A stretch of 64,000 nt of DNA. Source: Eopsaltria australis. Lineage: Eukaryota > Chordata > Aves > Passeriformes > Petroicidae. The translations under genes were made by a program, and so were the position numbers. The DNA lies in the NCBI GenBank assembly GCA_034509425.1, contig JAVTVJ010000033.1, positions 5,143,001 through 5,207,000 of the forward strand. The letters run 5' to 3'. Positions 63,385-64,000 of the stretch are shown in pieces. A model generated the notes under the pieces. The model ran no database searches and was not told where the DNA came from. It saw only the letters and a program-made list of their open reading frames with translations. The number at the start of each line of letters is the position of its first letter. Within the stretch, counting starts at the first letter, position 1.

Positions 63385-64000
63385 GGCATTGAGTTTTTTT
63401 AAAGACAGCAACTGCAACAACAAAAATGTTTTTCACCTTAGGAATTTCTAGTCCAGAAACACAACAGGGACAAAGAAGGCAATAATTTCCAATTGCTGGG
63501 AGGGGGAAAACACTACTTGGTTTCACAGGCTCCTGTTTTGACTTCATCTGAAAAGTTCCATAATTATATTTCTGAGGAACTTTATGCTAGTTTGGAAAAG
63601 TATCTCACTTCAGGAAGAGTTCGGTCAGAAAAGAAAGGCATGTATGTGTCAATAATGAGGTATCTCTAGGAACTACATCTTGGGATTGAGTTAGGTAACT
63701 TACATTACAGCCAGACTATCATGCCACCTCTATAGAAGCAGTCAGACCTCCTGTGTTTTCAATCAGAATCTGAATGTAAAATGTTTGCTGGATCAAACCA
63801 AGCATGCTTATGTAAATACGATTTTAGTTAACCTTAAGAGCCACACCATGTCACAGAGCTTGTAAAGCTCCTGAGCTTGCCTCATTTGACTCTATCACAT
63901 TCAGAAGAAAAGTGAGCACAAATACACAAATGGAACAAATCCACTCTATTTCCTTTGGGATGACAGTATAGTCCCTCAGGTAGCTTCAAAGATGACGTCT

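Larger units (their letters stand above)
61211..64000. other. Unique stretch to the right edge
   Basis: Apart from the MIR-like relic and the GT-rich run listed separately, nothing was recognised. A perfect 9-bp hairpin lies at 62473-62495 (tttaggggt, loop tccag, acccctaaa). Confidence 0.55.

Noticed and set aside
1..64000. Search for an undescribed multi-gene system, CRISPR array, operon or toxin-type locus
   Set aside because: The window lacks dense coding, regular spacer arrays and ribosome binding sites. It has vertebrate repeats throughout and reads as a gene desert or large intron.

Overview
The window looks like non-coding nuclear DNA from a bird, possibly a songbird, and lies between genes or inside a very long intron. 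Three lines of evidence support this. Several LINE fragments match the avian CR1 3' consensus, including the reverse complement of its short 3' tail repeat (CACAGAATCACAGAATG). Two or three long terminal repeats are of an avian endogenous retrovirus type. Ancient amniote MIR-like SINE relics are scattered through otherwise unique, AT-rich sequence. No operon, ribosome binding site, tRNA, rRNA, CRISPR array or dense coding was seen. All family names come from recognition by eye; no database search was run.

Layout. 1-235: CR1 fragment, minus strand, running off the left edge. 237-22.9 kb: mostly unique AT-rich DNA with four MIR-like relics (about 3.1, 5.95, 14.3 and 17.0 kb), microsatellites, perfect hairpins, a 145-bp inverted-repeat element at 13.35-13.49 kb and a T9-G16-T17 homopolymer block at 21.0 kb. 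22.9-24.5 kb: a long decayed CR1-type LINE covering part of the second ORF and the 3' end, plus strand. 24.5-33.3 kb: unique AT-rich DNA. 33.3-49.1 kb is the zone richest in insertions. It holds an LTR-like segment (33.35-34.20), a solo LTR (36.81-37.51), a GC-rich island of unknown origin (41.54-41.86), a CR1 fragment (42.83-43.17), a MIR-like relic (43.4), and a minus-strand retroviral LTR with an attached GC-rich leader-like segment (48.03-49.10). 49.1-57.6 kb: unique AT-rich DNA. 57.6-58.15 kb: CR1 fragment. The rest is unique DNA with one more MIR-like relic (62.8 kb) and a faint CR1 tail (61.15 kb).

No protein-coding gene could be supported. The longest open frames are only about 130-140 codons, which is ordinary in 64 kb of AT-rich DNA, and none reads as a known family. 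The most unusual observation is a 46-bp block present twice (45695-45740 and 48390-48435, 44 of 46 identical). One copy is in unique DNA and the other is inside the retroviral leader-like segment. No new multi-gene system was found.
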